From contig NZ_SMZP01000001.1 in assembly GCF_013181195.1 (NCBI RefSeq), positions 496,001-560,000 of the forward strand: a stretch of DNA of 64,000 nt, given 5' to 3'. A program made the position numbers and the translations under genes. The notes beneath the pieces are model-generated. The model had not been told where the DNA came from. It made no database searches and saw nothing but the letters and a program-made list of their open reading frames with translations. This DNA is from Caulobacter sp. RHG1. GTDB taxonomy: Bacteria > Pseudomonadota > Alphaproteobacteria > Caulobacterales > Caulobacteraceae. Below, one piece after another: positions 41,568-50,222 of this stretch. Numbering within the stretch: the stretch's first letter is position 1; every line of letters starts with the position of its first letter.

Positions 41568-42662
41568 ATGAAGCGTTTCGGAATCATCGCGGCGGCGCTC
41601 ATCGCGCTGTCGTCGCCGGCCGCGGCTTTCGCCGCAGAGACCGCATCGCCCAGCCTCGCCTGCCGCGCGGGACAGGCGGTCGATGAAGCCCGCTTCGTCC
41701 AGATCGGCGGCATCCAACAGTGGATGACGATCTCAGGCCGCGACTGCGCCAACCCCGTGTTGCTGATCGTGCACGGCGGTCCGGGCAACCCCAACACCCC
41801 GTTCGCCCAGAGCCTGTTCGGCGACTGGACCAAGGATTTCACCGTCATCCAGTGGGACCAGCGCGGTTCGGGCAAGACCTACGGCGCCAACAAGCCGGCC
41901 GAGGGCGAGGCCCTGACCATGGACCGCCTGACGCAGGACGGCGTCGAGGTCGCGCGCTATGTCCGCGCGCACCTGGGCAAGCGCAAGGTCATCCTGATGG
42001 GCGGCTCGTGGGGTTCAGCCCTGGCCGTCAATATGGCGATGGCCGCGCCGGACCTGTTCCACGCCTACGTCGGCACGGGCCAGCTGGCGAACTATCAGGA
42101 CGACGTGCGGGTCGGTTACGCCAAGACCCTGGATCTGGCGCGGGCCGCGGGCGACGCCGACTCGGTCGGCAAGCTCGAAGCGCTGGGCGCGCCGCCGTGG
42201 ACCAACCCGCGCGCCTTCGGGATCCTGCGCCGTGTGGGCCGCAAGTACGAGGCGCTGGCGACCGAGCCGCCGCCCAAGGGCTGGTTCGCCCCCGCCCCGG
42301 GCTACGATACTCCCGCCTATGAGGCGAACTACGAGGCGGGCGAAGACTACTCGTTCCTGCAGTTCGTCGGCCTGGCCGGCGACGGCATGGGTCCGAAGAT
42401 CGACCTGCGCCAGCTGGGCACGCGGTTCGCCATGCCCGTCTATCTGCTGCAGGGCGAGGTCGATCTGGTCACGCCGCTGGAGGTGAGCCGCGCCTATTTC
42501 GACGACATCGCCGCGCCGAAGAAGGAATTCATCCCCTTGGCCCGCACGGGCCACGACCCCAATCGCACGATGCTCGACGCCCAACTGGACGTGCTGCAGA
42601 CCCGGGTGCGCGCCGAGGCGATGGCGGGCGACGCTGGCGGCGCTGCGCCGGTCGCGCCATAA
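41568..42662 (+). CDS. Secreted alpha/beta hydrolase, prolyl iminopeptidase-like
   Basis: 364 residues with a signal peptide of about 23 ('IIAAALIALSSPAAAFA'). The S33 pattern is complete: oxyanion motif HGGPG (69-73), 'DQRGSGKTYG' (97-106) and nucleophile Ser147 in GGSWGS. A late His in 'ARTGHDPN' and Asp in 'GEVDLVT' fit the triad. It probably releases N-terminal proline or other residues from peptides in the periplasm. ATG 41568 has GGGGGAA upstream. It is divergent from the MHS transporter. Confidence 0.88.
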   Translation: MKRFGIIAAALIALSSPAAAFAAETASPSLACRAGQAVDEARFVQIGGIQQWMTISGRDCANPVLLIVHGGPGNPNTPFAQSLFGDWTKDFTVIQWDQRGSGKTYGANKPAEGEALTMDRLTQDGVEVARYVRAHLGKRKVILMGGSWGSALAVNMAMAAPDLFHAYVGTGQLANYQDDVRVGYAKTLDLARAAGDADSVGKLEALGAPPWTNPRAFGILRRVGRKYEALATEPPPKGWFAPAPGYDTPAYEANYEAGEDYSFLQFVGLAGDGMGPKIDLRQLGTRFAMPVYLLQGEVDLVTPLEVSRAYFDDIAAPKKEFIPLARTGHDPNRTMLDAQLDVLQTRVRAEAMAGDAGGAAPVAP

Positions 42663-42685
42663 CGGTCGAAATTCAGGAGCCCGCC

Positions 42686-43288
42686 ATGTCCCTTCCCGCG
42701 ATCGCCCGCCGCGCCGTGCTCGGCGCCCTCGCCGCCTTCGCCGCCTCGCCCACGCTGGCGGCCGGCAAGCCGCGCGTGGCGATCGTCACCGACAAGGGCA
42801 TGATCGTCGTCGAGCTGGAGGACAAGAAGGCCCCGATCACGGCGACCAACTTCCTCTATTATGTCGACAAGCACCGGTTCGACGCCGGGCAGTTCTTCCG
42901 CGCCAACCGGGCCAAGGGCGCGCCGGGCGCGGGGTCGATCCAGGGACAGCCCAAGCTCTATTCGCGCCGCGCCCCGCCGATCGCCCACGAGAGCACGCTG
43001 AAGACCGGCCTCAAGCACAAGGCCGGCGCGATCTCGATGGGCCGCGACGCGCCCGGCTCGGCCACCGCCGACTTCTTCATCTGCGCCAGCGCCCAGCCCT
43101 ATCTGGACGCCAAGCCGGGCAAGTCCGACGCCGCCCAGGGCTACGCGGTGTTCGGCTATGTCGTCCAGGGCATGGACGTCGTGAAGAAGATCCTGGCCGG
43201 CCGCACCGACGGCGTCACCAACGTGCCGTCCATGAAGGGCCAGATCCTGAACCCGCCGGTGAAGATCCTGTCGATGAAGCGGGTCTAG
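42686..43288 (+). CDS. Periplasmic cyclophilin-type peptidyl-prolyl isomerase
   Basis: 200 residues with an N-terminal signal containing 'ARRAVLGALAAFA', possibly Tat-type, cleaved near residue 25. The cyclophilin domain follows: 'VTDKGMIVVELEDKKAPITATNFLYYVD', 'FFRAN', 'KAGAISMGRDAPGSATADFFICAS' and 'YAVFGYVVQGMDVVKKI'. It catalyses cis-trans isomerisation at proline. It is 23 bases behind the hydrolase gene, probably in one operon, and its end overlaps the convergent halogenase-family gene by four bases. Confidence 0.92.
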   Translation: MSLPAIARRAVLGALAAFAASPTLAAGKPRVAIVTDKGMIVVELEDKKAPITATNFLYYVDKHRFDAGQFFRANRAKGAPGAGSIQGQPKLYSRRAPPIAHESTLKTGLKHKAGAISMGRDAPGSATADFFICASAQPYLDAKPGKSDAAQGYAVFGYVVQGMDVVKKILAGRTDGVTNVPSMKGQILNPPVKILSMKRV

Positions 43289-44868
43289 GCGCTGACCGGC
43301 GCCGCTGTCTTCGGGCGGCGATGCTCCGGCGGCGGCGGGGGCGGCGGAGCCGGGCAATGCTTGGCCAGGAACTCGCCATGGTCAGGCAGGCTCTCCACCT
43401 GCTGGCGGATGATCGGCGCCGAGGCGTCCAGGGTCTGGCGGATCAGCTCGTAGGGCACGACGTCAGCCAGCTGCTGGTAGCGTTTGGGTCGAATGCCCAT
43501 GCCTTCCATGACCGACTGCCAGGACGGAGCGCGGAACATGTCGTCGACGCCGTCACGCAACGTGCCCGTCTCGCGGAAAAGCTCTATCCGCTCCTTCAGG
43601 CTCTGGGGCGGCTCGACCTTCTGGTACTCGCGCCAGAACGGCGTGTCGTCGCGTTGGGTGGTCTGATAGTGCAGCACGATGAAGTCGCGGATCTCCTCGT
43701 AGTCCGCGGCCATGCGGCGATTGTATTCGGCCTGTAGCGACGGGGCCAGATCACGGTCAGGGAAGAACCGCAGCAGATAGTCCATGCCGCGATAGATCAG
43801 GTGCAGGGCCGTCGACTCCAGCGGCTCGATGAAGCCGCCGGCCAGGCCGATGGCGACGCAGTTCTTGTTCCAGAGCTTCTGACGCATGCCGGTCTTGAAC
43901 GGCACCAGCCAGGTGTCGGTGATTGGCGTCCCCTCGACCTGGCTCAGCAGCACATGACGGGCCTCGTCGTCGCTGATGTATTTCGAGCAGAACACATAGC
44001 CGTTGCCAGCCCGGTGCTGCAGCGGGATGCGCCAGCGCCAGCCGAAGTCCTGGGCGCAGGCCAGGGTGTAGGGGTGCGGCTGCTGGATGTTTTCGGTCTG
44101 CACGGTGATGGCGCGGTCGTTCAGCAGAACGTCCGACCAATCCAGGAACGGGGTGTCCATCGCCTTGCCGTTCAGGATCGAGCGGAAGCCCGAGCAGTCA
44201 ATGAAGAGATCCCCCGAGGCCTCGTGGCCGTTCTGCAAAACCACCTTCTCGATCGAGCCGTCATTGCGGGTGACGACCTGATCGACGATGCCCTCGACGC
44301 GCTTGACGCCGCGGTCCTCCGAGAACTTGCGCAGGAACTTGGCGACCAGGTTGGCGTCGATGTGAAGGGCGTAGTTGGCGTTGGACAGCAGGCTCTTGGG
44401 CATCTTGCCCGGCAGCATGAACTTCCACTGATCGGCCATGACCGTGGCTGGGGCGAAGTCCTGCAGGGCCGACGGATGACCGTTGGCCTTGGCGCGCAGC
44501 CAGCACTGATAGAACTCATGCGGACCGATCGGACCACCGATGGCCCCGAACGGATGGTAGTAGACGTCGTCCTTCTTGCGCCAGTTTTCGAAGCGGATGG
44601 CCAGCTTGAAGCCGGCCTGCGTGGCCTGGATGAACTCGCGCTCGTCCAGGCCCAGGCTGGCGATCAGCTGCAGGAAGGGCGGGATGGTCGACTCGCCCAC
44701 GCCGACCGTGCCGATCTGTTCACTCTCGATCAGCTCGATCTCGCACGCGCCTTTTTGCCCGCCGCCCCGGTCGAAGAAGTGCGACAGCATCGAAGCGCAG
44801 ATCCAGCCGGCCGAGCCGCCGCCGACGATGACGACCTTGCGGATGGCGTTGGGATTGGTGTCGGTCAT
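43285..44868 (-). CDS. Tryptophan-halogenase family flavoprotein 1
   Basis: 527 residues. FAD-binding GGGSAGW at 16-22, 'GTVGVGESTIPP', Lys88 in 'GFKLAIRFENW' aligning with the catalytic lysine of PrnA, and the halogenase signature W-x-W-x-I-P in 'FGWRWRIPLQHR'. These features fit a FADH2-dependent halogenase, but many such genes in Caulobacter lie beside TonB receptors and have no known substrate. ATG 44868 with AGGAGC upstream is chosen. It is the second of two tandem copies; the C-terminus is Pro-rich ('APPPPPPPEH'). Confidence 0.9.
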   Translation of the reverse strand: MTDTNPNAIRKVVIVGGGSAGWICASMLSHFFDRGGGQKGACEIELIESEQIGTVGVGESTIPPFLQLIASLGLDEREFIQATQAGFKLAIRFENWRKKDDVYYHPFGAIGGPIGPHEFYQCWLRAKANGHPSALQDFAPATVMADQWKFMLPGKMPKSLLSNANYALHIDANLVAKFLRKFSEDRGVKRVEGIVDQVVTRNDGSIEKVVLQNGHEASGDLFIDCSGFRSILNGKAMDTPFLDWSDVLLNDRAITVQTENIQQPHPYTLACAQDFGWRWRIPLQHRAGNGYVFCSKYISDDEARHVLLSQVEGTPITDTWLVPFKTGMRQKLWNKNCVAIGLAGGFIEPLESTALHLIYRGMDYLLRFFPDRDLAPSLQAEYNRRMAADYEEIRDFIVLHYQTTQRDDTPFWREYQKVEPPQSLKERIELFRETGTLRDGVDDMFRAPSWQSVMEGMGIRPKRYQQLADVVPYELIRQTLDASAPIIRQQVESLPDHGEFLAKHCPAPPPPPPPEHRRPKTAAPVSA

Positions 44869-44878
44869 CGGTCTGCTC

Positions 44879-46399
44879 CTACTGAGCCGCCATGGGGACG
44901 GGCCGGCAGTATTGTTCGAGGAAGGCGCCGTGCGGCGGGGCCGAAGCCACGACCTCGGCGATGGCCTTGCGCATTTCGGCCAGCGGCGCGCTGAGCGTCG
45001 CCGGGTCGATGCCGTCCAGGGCAGGGTCGATCGTCTGCGGCAAGAGTTCGAAGCCGGCATAGATCGCCATCCAGCTGGCCGGCTGGAACATCTCCCAGCG
45101 GTAGCGGACGAAGTGGCCGCGCTGGCGGAACAGGTCGACCTTGCGCTGCAGCGTATCGGGCAGGGTCACGGCGTTGCAGTCGCGCCAAAACGGCGTGTCG
45201 CCCCGCTTGTTGGCCCAGTAGTGCAGGATGATGAAGTCGCGCACGCGCTCCATCTCGCGCTTGGACCAGTCGTTGAACTCGTCGACCAGTTCGGGCGCGA
45301 AGTCCTTGTCCGGGAACAGCGCCTTGATCTTCTCGATGCCCGTCTCGATCAGGGCGATCGAGGTGCTCTCCAGCGGTTCCAGGAAGCCCGAGGCCAAGCC
45401 CAAGGCGATGACGTTCTTGTTCCACACCTGCTTGCGACGGCCGGGATTGAAGCGGATCAGGCGAGGCTCGAACAACAAGGGATCGGGCACAGCGGCCTTC
45501 AGCTCGGCCAGGGCGTCCTCGTCGCTGATGTGGCGCGAGGAGAAGACGTAGCCATTGCCGTAGCGGTGCTGCAGCGGGATGCGCCAGCGCCAGCCGGCGC
45601 TGTGGGCCGTGACGTCGGTGTAGGGCGCAGGATCGCCGACACCTTCGCTCTGCACCGCATAGGCGCGGTCGCAGAACAGCACGTCGTTCCAGGGCTCGTA
45701 GCCAGTCTGCAGCGCCTCCTCGATCAGCAGCCCCCGGAAGCCCGAGCAGTCGATGAAGAGGTCGCCCTCGACGGTGTCGCCGGTATGCAGGTCCAGCGAG
45801 GCGACGTGGCCGGTCTCGGGGTTCAGATTGACCTGGGTGATCTTGGCGTCGATGCGGCGCACGCCGTTGTCTTCGGCGACTCGGCGCATCAGCTGGGCGA
45901 ACAGGGCCGCGTCGAAGTGCAGGGCCCAGTCGAAGATCGACAGGCTGGAGGCCGGATTGCGCGGCGGGGCCATGAACTTGCCGGCCTTGGCCAGAGACGC
46001 GCCCAGCGAATAGTCGGCGATGTCGGTCGGCTCGCCCGCCTCCGCCAGCTTGCGCCAGTAGTGATGGAACGGGACGCCACGCAGGTCCTGGCCGAACAGG
46101 CCGAAGGGATGGATGAACGATTGACCCTCACGCACCCAGCCGTTGAAGCGGATGCCCAGCTTGCAGGTGGCCTGCGTGGCCTGCATCACCTCGATGTCGG
46201 TCAGGCCCAGCTGCTGATAGAAGCCGCGGATGGTCGGGATGGTCGCTTCGCCCACGCCGATCGTGCCGATCTCGGAGCTCTCGACCAGGGTGATCTCCAG
46301 CGGTCCGCCCTGGAAATGCCGGCGCAGCGCCGCGGCCGCCATCCAGCCGGCGGTTCCCCCGCCGACGATCACCAGCTTGCGGATCCTGTTGTCCCGCAT
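44879..46399 (-). CDS. Tryptophan-halogenase family flavoprotein 2
   Basis: 506 residues, a diverged tandem copy of the next gene. GGGTAGW at 13-19, 'GTIGVGEATIPTI', Lys80 in 'TCKLGIRFNGW', and W-x-W-x-I-P in 'AGWRWRIPLQHR' are conserved. 'GLASGFLEPLESTSIALIE' matches the region with the conserved Glu-Ser of PrnA. It is 10 bases upstream of copy 1 and about 140 bases downstream of the receptor gene, from which it is separated by a terminator. Activity on a sugar-linked or aromatic compound is open. Confidence 0.9.
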   Translation of the reverse strand: MRDNRIRKLVIVGGGTAGWMAAAALRRHFQGGPLEITLVESSEIGTIGVGEATIPTIRGFYQQLGLTDIEVMQATQATCKLGIRFNGWVREGQSFIHPFGLFGQDLRGVPFHHYWRKLAEAGEPTDIADYSLGASLAKAGKFMAPPRNPASSLSIFDWALHFDAALFAQLMRRVAEDNGVRRIDAKITQVNLNPETGHVASLDLHTGDTVEGDLFIDCSGFRGLLIEEALQTGYEPWNDVLFCDRAYAVQSEGVGDPAPYTDVTAHSAGWRWRIPLQHRYGNGYVFSSRHISDEDALAELKAAVPDPLLFEPRLIRFNPGRRKQVWNKNVIALGLASGFLEPLESTSIALIETGIEKIKALFPDKDFAPELVDEFNDWSKREMERVRDFIILHYWANKRGDTPFWRDCNAVTLPDTLQRKVDLFRQRGHFVRYRWEMFQPASWMAIYAGFELLPQTIDPALDGIDPATLSAPLAEMRKAIAEVVASAPPHGAFLEQYCRPVPMAAQ

Positions 46400-46466
46400 G
46401 CGACCCTCCCCGGCCGTTGAAGTATCCGGACCTCTGACGGACCCGGTTGGATTCGAAGACTATCAG

Positions 46467-46527
46467 CTCTCACCCGCCGAAAAAGGTGGCCGCCGCGGAT
46501 ATCCACGGCGGCCGCAGGAGGTGAGAG
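46467..46527 (-). terminator. Terminator after the receptor gene, before the halogenase genes
   Basis: On the minus strand an 8-bp stem GGCCGCCG / CGGCGGCC with a nearly symmetric centre (CGTGGATATCCGCGG) is followed by ACCTTTTTC. Outer arms CTCTCACC / GGTGAGAG (46467-46474, 46520-46527) extend it. It should end or attenuate the receptor transcript 16 or more bases after its stop. Confidence 0.75.
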
Positions 46528-46542
46528 GGTACTAGATGAAGG

Positions 46543-49500
46543 CTACCAACGCGCGCGGACGCCCACCGTGTAGCGGGGCTCGAACTCGTTCTGCTTGATG
46601 TACTGGGTCTTACCGTCGCCGAAGCGAGCGTAATAATCCTCGATCTCGCCGGTGACGTTCGAGCCGTTGAAGTAGACGGTCATGTTGTCGCGAACATTGT
46701 AGCTGACGTTCACGTCCACATAGCCCGTGCTCTTCTGGTAGATCGGGATCGCGCTGCTCATCACCTCGGCCAGACGGTCGGTGCGATAGTTGTAGGCGAC
46801 GCGCACCTGCAGCTTGTCGTCCTGATACCAGCCGACCAGGTTGTACTGGTGCTTGGAGTTGTCGGTGAACGGCAGTTCCTTGCCGTCGAACCCGAGGCGC
46901 GACTCTTTGCTGGGCGAGTAGGTGTAGTTGGTGTCGACGCCGAAGTTCGACAGGATGCCCGCGTTCGGCATGAAGTCGCTGACCGCCAGCTTGGCGCCGA
47001 CTTCCAGACCCTTGACCTCGCCGCCGTCGCCCTGGATCGGCAGATTGACGTTGACCGTGCGGCGGATGACCCCGTCCTGGTCGGGGAAACGACCGGTGGT
47101 CACGCCATCGGTGACGAAGCTGTTGATCTTCAGCAGGAAGGCCGAGACGTTCAGCATCGAGGCGCGACCGAAGTAGTACTCCACCGCCCCGTCGAAGTTG
47201 TTGGACCGCCACGGGTTCAGCATCGGGTTGCCCCGGGCCTCGGCGCTGGTGACGCAACGAACGTTCGGCAGCGACGCGCCGCAGTCGGAGGTGTTGATCT
47301 TCAGACCGCCGCCATAGCGCTCCAGATCCAGCGGTTGCATGGTCTTGCTGTAGGCGAAGCGCAGTTTCAGGTTGTCGGTGACGTCGTAGCTGGCGTTCAG
47401 CGACGGCAGCCAGTCGGTGTACTTGCGCTTGGTCAGCTGATCGCCCGCGTCGGCGTTGGTGTCGCCGTAGTTACGCACTTCGCCGGTGAGGTTCTGCTTC
47501 ACCGTCAGTTCGGTCTCGATCACGCGCAGGCCGACATTACCCGACAGGCGGCCGATCTCGAAATTGGCCGCGCCATAGGCGCTCTGCTCGCGCAGGGTGA
47601 CGTCGAACGTCTGGCCCGGAACCGTGACGCGGACGGCGCCGCCGAACACCTTCTCGTGGAAGGCCTTGGCGTCGTCGAAGTCGCGCGGATCGATGGCCCA
47701 GAAGCCCGGAATGCCGCTTGTGACGCCGCCCAGGTCATCGACCCAAAGCACGTTGTTGTAGGTCGACAGACCGGTCGGGGCGTTGATCGTATAGCCCTGG
47801 AACACCGGCAGGCCGGTGATCGGATCGGGCACGAACTCGCCAGCCTGACACTGGTTCTGGTTCATGACGACGTCGATGGCCTTCCACTGGGCCTCGCAGC
47901 CGCCGGCCGGAACGGGCGAACCGTTGGCCTGCACCGCGCCCGGCGTGTTGCCGTAGAAGCCCGAGAACAGGTGGAACTGCTCGACCTCGACTGAACGCTG
48001 GCTCTGGCGCACGCCGCCATCGACCTTGGTGATGAAGCCCAGCAGCTTGTCGTCGAACTTGTAGTGGCCGTCGGCGCGGAACACGTTCATGTCCGACTCG
48101 ACTTCGTTGTTGCCCTCCGACGAGAAGGCCCCGATGGCGTAGCTGTCCTTGTTGGCCATGTAGTCCTTGAGGGACTTGCCGGCGCCAAGGCCGCCCGTGA
48201 TCGGACGATCGAAGCCGCTCCACACCGGATGATCGCCGGCGATGTTGTAATGCAGCTGCGGGTTCTGGCCGTACCCTTGCGGGTTGGGATCCAGATAGCA
48301 GCCGCCGGCGCTGCCGGTGACGGCGTTGGTGCGGCGCGCGGCCGAGAACTTGTCGCAGATGGCCTTGGGATAGAACGTGCCGCGCGTGCGGTCGTTGGCG
48401 TCGCGGAACAGGTTGAACCGGCCCGGCGCGTAGCGCCAGTTGCTCAGGTCGCCCTGGGCCTGGCCGTTCATGCTGAGACGGTCGCCGTCGGCGCGGATGG
48501 CCCGGGCCTCGAAGGTGAACGGACCGCCGTTGTCGTAGTTGAGCTCGAGGTTGAAGTTCTTGGTCTTCGACTTGGTGGTGCGGTTGACGCTGAAGGAGTT
48601 CACCCACCACGCGTCGATGTCGTACTCGTCGACCGCCAGCCAGTTGCCGCTGCCGACCGACGTGGACGCCGTTGGCTTGGTCCAGGCGCCGAACGCCCCG
48701 CCGTCCCAGCGGTTGGAGATGTTGATGCCGATGGCGCGGTTGTACTCGTCGAGCTTGGCGTAGAAGCCTTCGGCGACCAGCGTGAAGCCCTCGCCCAGGT
48801 CGAACTCGACCGCGGCGTTCAGGCCCAGACGCTTGCGTTCGACCACGCGGTTGAAGCTCTCGTAGCCGTGCGGCGAGATGTAGTTGTTGGCGAAGCCGCC
48901 GCCCCAGTCGTTGTTGCCCGACAGGGCGACCGCGCCCGAATAGTTGTTGCCCAGGTTGGACTCGCTGAGCGCCGCGCCGACCATCACGCCCACGCGGTCA
49001 TTGCGCCAGTTGACGACGCCATTGACCAGATAGTCGTCCTTCTTGGTGCGGTCGCCGCGCTGGGCTTCGGCCGCGCCGGTGAAGGTCAGGCCTTCGCCGA
49101 ACTGGAACGGACGACGGGTGCGCAGGTCGATGGTGCCCGAAATGCCCGACAGCGCGTTCTTCGGATCGGTCGACTTGTAGACCAGCACCTGGTTCATCAG
49201 CTGCGACGGCACGTCCAGCAGGTTCGGCTGGGCCTCGCCCATATTGCCGGCGCTGAGATACTGCTCGCCATTCAGCAGGGTGATGACTTGGCGAAGACCC
49301 CGGATGTTGACGGTCTTGCCCTCGCCCGCGTCGCGCTGGATCTGGATGCCCGAGATGCGCTGCAGCGAGTCGGCGATGGTGACGTCGGGCAGCTTGCCGA
49401 TGTCTTCCGACGAGATGGCGTCGACGATGGCGGCTTCACGGCGCTTGACGTCCACCGACTTGATCTGCGAGCCGCGGACGCCGGTGACGACGATCTCTTC

Positions 49501-49623
49501 GACCTGCGTGTCGCCGGCCTGCTGGGCGAAGGCCCCGGTGGCCAGCGCCAGTTGTGACGCACCGGCGACCAGCGCCAGCGTCAGGCCGCGCGCAAGCACG
49601 GCTTTCCTTGCTTCCTGTGACAA
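46543..49623 (-). CDS. Large TonB-dependent receptor (oar/carbohydrate type)
   Basis: About 1026 residues from the TTG at 49623 (GGAG 7 bases upstream); GTG 49599 with AAGGA is equally possible, while the frame to 49767 is not conserved. Signal peptide 'GLTLALVAGASQLALATGAFAQQ'-like, TonB box 'VEEIVVTGVRGS', plug 'EAAIVDAISSEDIGKLPDVTIADSLQRISGIQIQRD' pattern and 'TVNIRGLRQVITLLNGEQYL', barrel ending 'RYTVGVRARW'. This 'DAISSEDIGKLPD' subgroup is usual in TonB loci for plant glycans. A LacI regulator and GH3 enzyme follow divergently. Confidence 0.93.
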   Translation of the reverse strand: MSQEARKAVLARGLTLALVAGASQLALATGAFAQQAGDTQVEEIVVTGVRGSQIKSVDVKRREAAIVDAISSEDIGKLPDVTIADSLQRISGIQIQRDAGEGKTVNIRGLRQVITLLNGEQYLSAGNMGEAQPNLLDVPSQLMNQVLVYKSTDPKNALSGISGTIDLRTRRPFQFGEGLTFTGAAEAQRGDRTKKDDYLVNGVVNWRNDRVGVMVGAALSESNLGNNYSGAVALSGNNDWGGGFANNYISPHGYESFNRVVERKRLGLNAAVEFDLGEGFTLVAEGFYAKLDEYNRAIGINISNRWDGGAFGAWTKPTASTSVGSGNWLAVDEYDIDAWWVNSFSVNRTTKSKTKNFNLELNYDNGGPFTFEARAIRADGDRLSMNGQAQGDLSNWRYAPGRFNLFRDANDRTRGTFYPKAICDKFSAARRTNAVTGSAGGCYLDPNPQGYGQNPQLHYNIAGDHPVWSGFDRPITGGLGAGKSLKDYMANKDSYAIGAFSSEGNNEVESDMNVFRADGHYKFDDKLLGFITKVDGGVRQSQRSVEVEQFHLFSGFYGNTPGAVQANGSPVPAGGCEAQWKAIDVVMNQNQCQAGEFVPDPITGLPVFQGYTINAPTGLSTYNNVLWVDDLGGVTSGIPGFWAIDPRDFDDAKAFHEKVFGGAVRVTVPGQTFDVTLREQSAYGAANFEIGRLSGNVGLRVIETELTVKQNLTGEVRNYGDTNADAGDQLTKRKYTDWLPSLNASYDVTDNLKLRFAYSKTMQPLDLERYGGGLKINTSDCGASLPNVRCVTSAEARGNPMLNPWRSNNFDGAVEYYFGRASMLNVSAFLLKINSFVTDGVTTGRFPDQDGVIRRTVNVNLPIQGDGGEVKGLEVGAKLAVSDFMPNAGILSNFGVDTNYTYSPSKESRLGFDGKELPFTDNSKHQYNLVGWYQDDKLQVRVAYNYRTDRLAEVMSSAIPIYQKSTGYVDVNVSYNVRDNMTVYFNGSNVTGEIEDYYARFGDGKTQYIKQNEFEPRYTVGVRARW

Positions 49624-50222
49624 TTCCTCGCTCCCCAATTTATCTCGTTCTTGTGGATCGCCCGCGCCCCGCGCCGCCGCTCTTTGTCGGAAGCTCTCGA
49701 GGAACGTTGAGGCTCGAGGCCCCGGCGTCCGGACATCCGATTCTGGCCCCGCGCCTTCACCGAACACTGTGACACTCGCGCAATTGTCCCGGACAAGTCA
49801 ACAAGAATGTCAACGTTGTCATTCCTGAACTGCAAGGCTTTTGGCGATGACGACCGGCGCTGGAGAACAGGGCGGCAAGGGCTGAATTTGCCGGCTCGCT
49901 TCAACCGAAAAACACAACTCTCATTGTATTTAAAGAGATTTTACACTGGCGCCACCGGTGGCGCCGATAAGCCCTCTCCTGGCTTCACAGCTTCACAGGC
50001 CAGGGACAGTCCAAGCCGCCCGAAACCCTGTCAGCCTCGTAGATAGTCAAGAAATGTCCTGAAAATGTCTCGATAAATGACCACAAATGGCCCATTTTTG
50101 TCCCGACAGATGACAGGAAAGACAAAACCCGTTACAGCTCGCGACATCCATCGCCTTGTCGCAGCCGCCTTTCCCTGATCGGCTGGCCGGCAAGCTTGGC
50201 AGTGGAGCGGACACGGGGACCC
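49624..50222. promoter_or_regulatory. Divergent control region of receptor and lacI-type gene
   Basis: 599 bases without a convincing gene. The receptor side has a leader of about 300 bases. On the minus strand TACAAT (complement at 49923-49928) could be a -10 element, with the 18-bp palindrome just upstream of where its -35 would be. AT-rich sequence surrounds this (TGTATTTAAAGAGATTTTACA, 49926-49945 region). Confidence 0.5.
49948..49965. promoter_or_regulatory. LacI-type operator, perfect 18-bp palindrome
   Basis: GGCGCCACCGGTGGCGCC is its own reverse complement with a central CCGG, a form typical of LacI-family operators. It lies between the receptor gene and the lacI-type gene, next to a -10-like element for the receptor. 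Confidence 0.65.
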
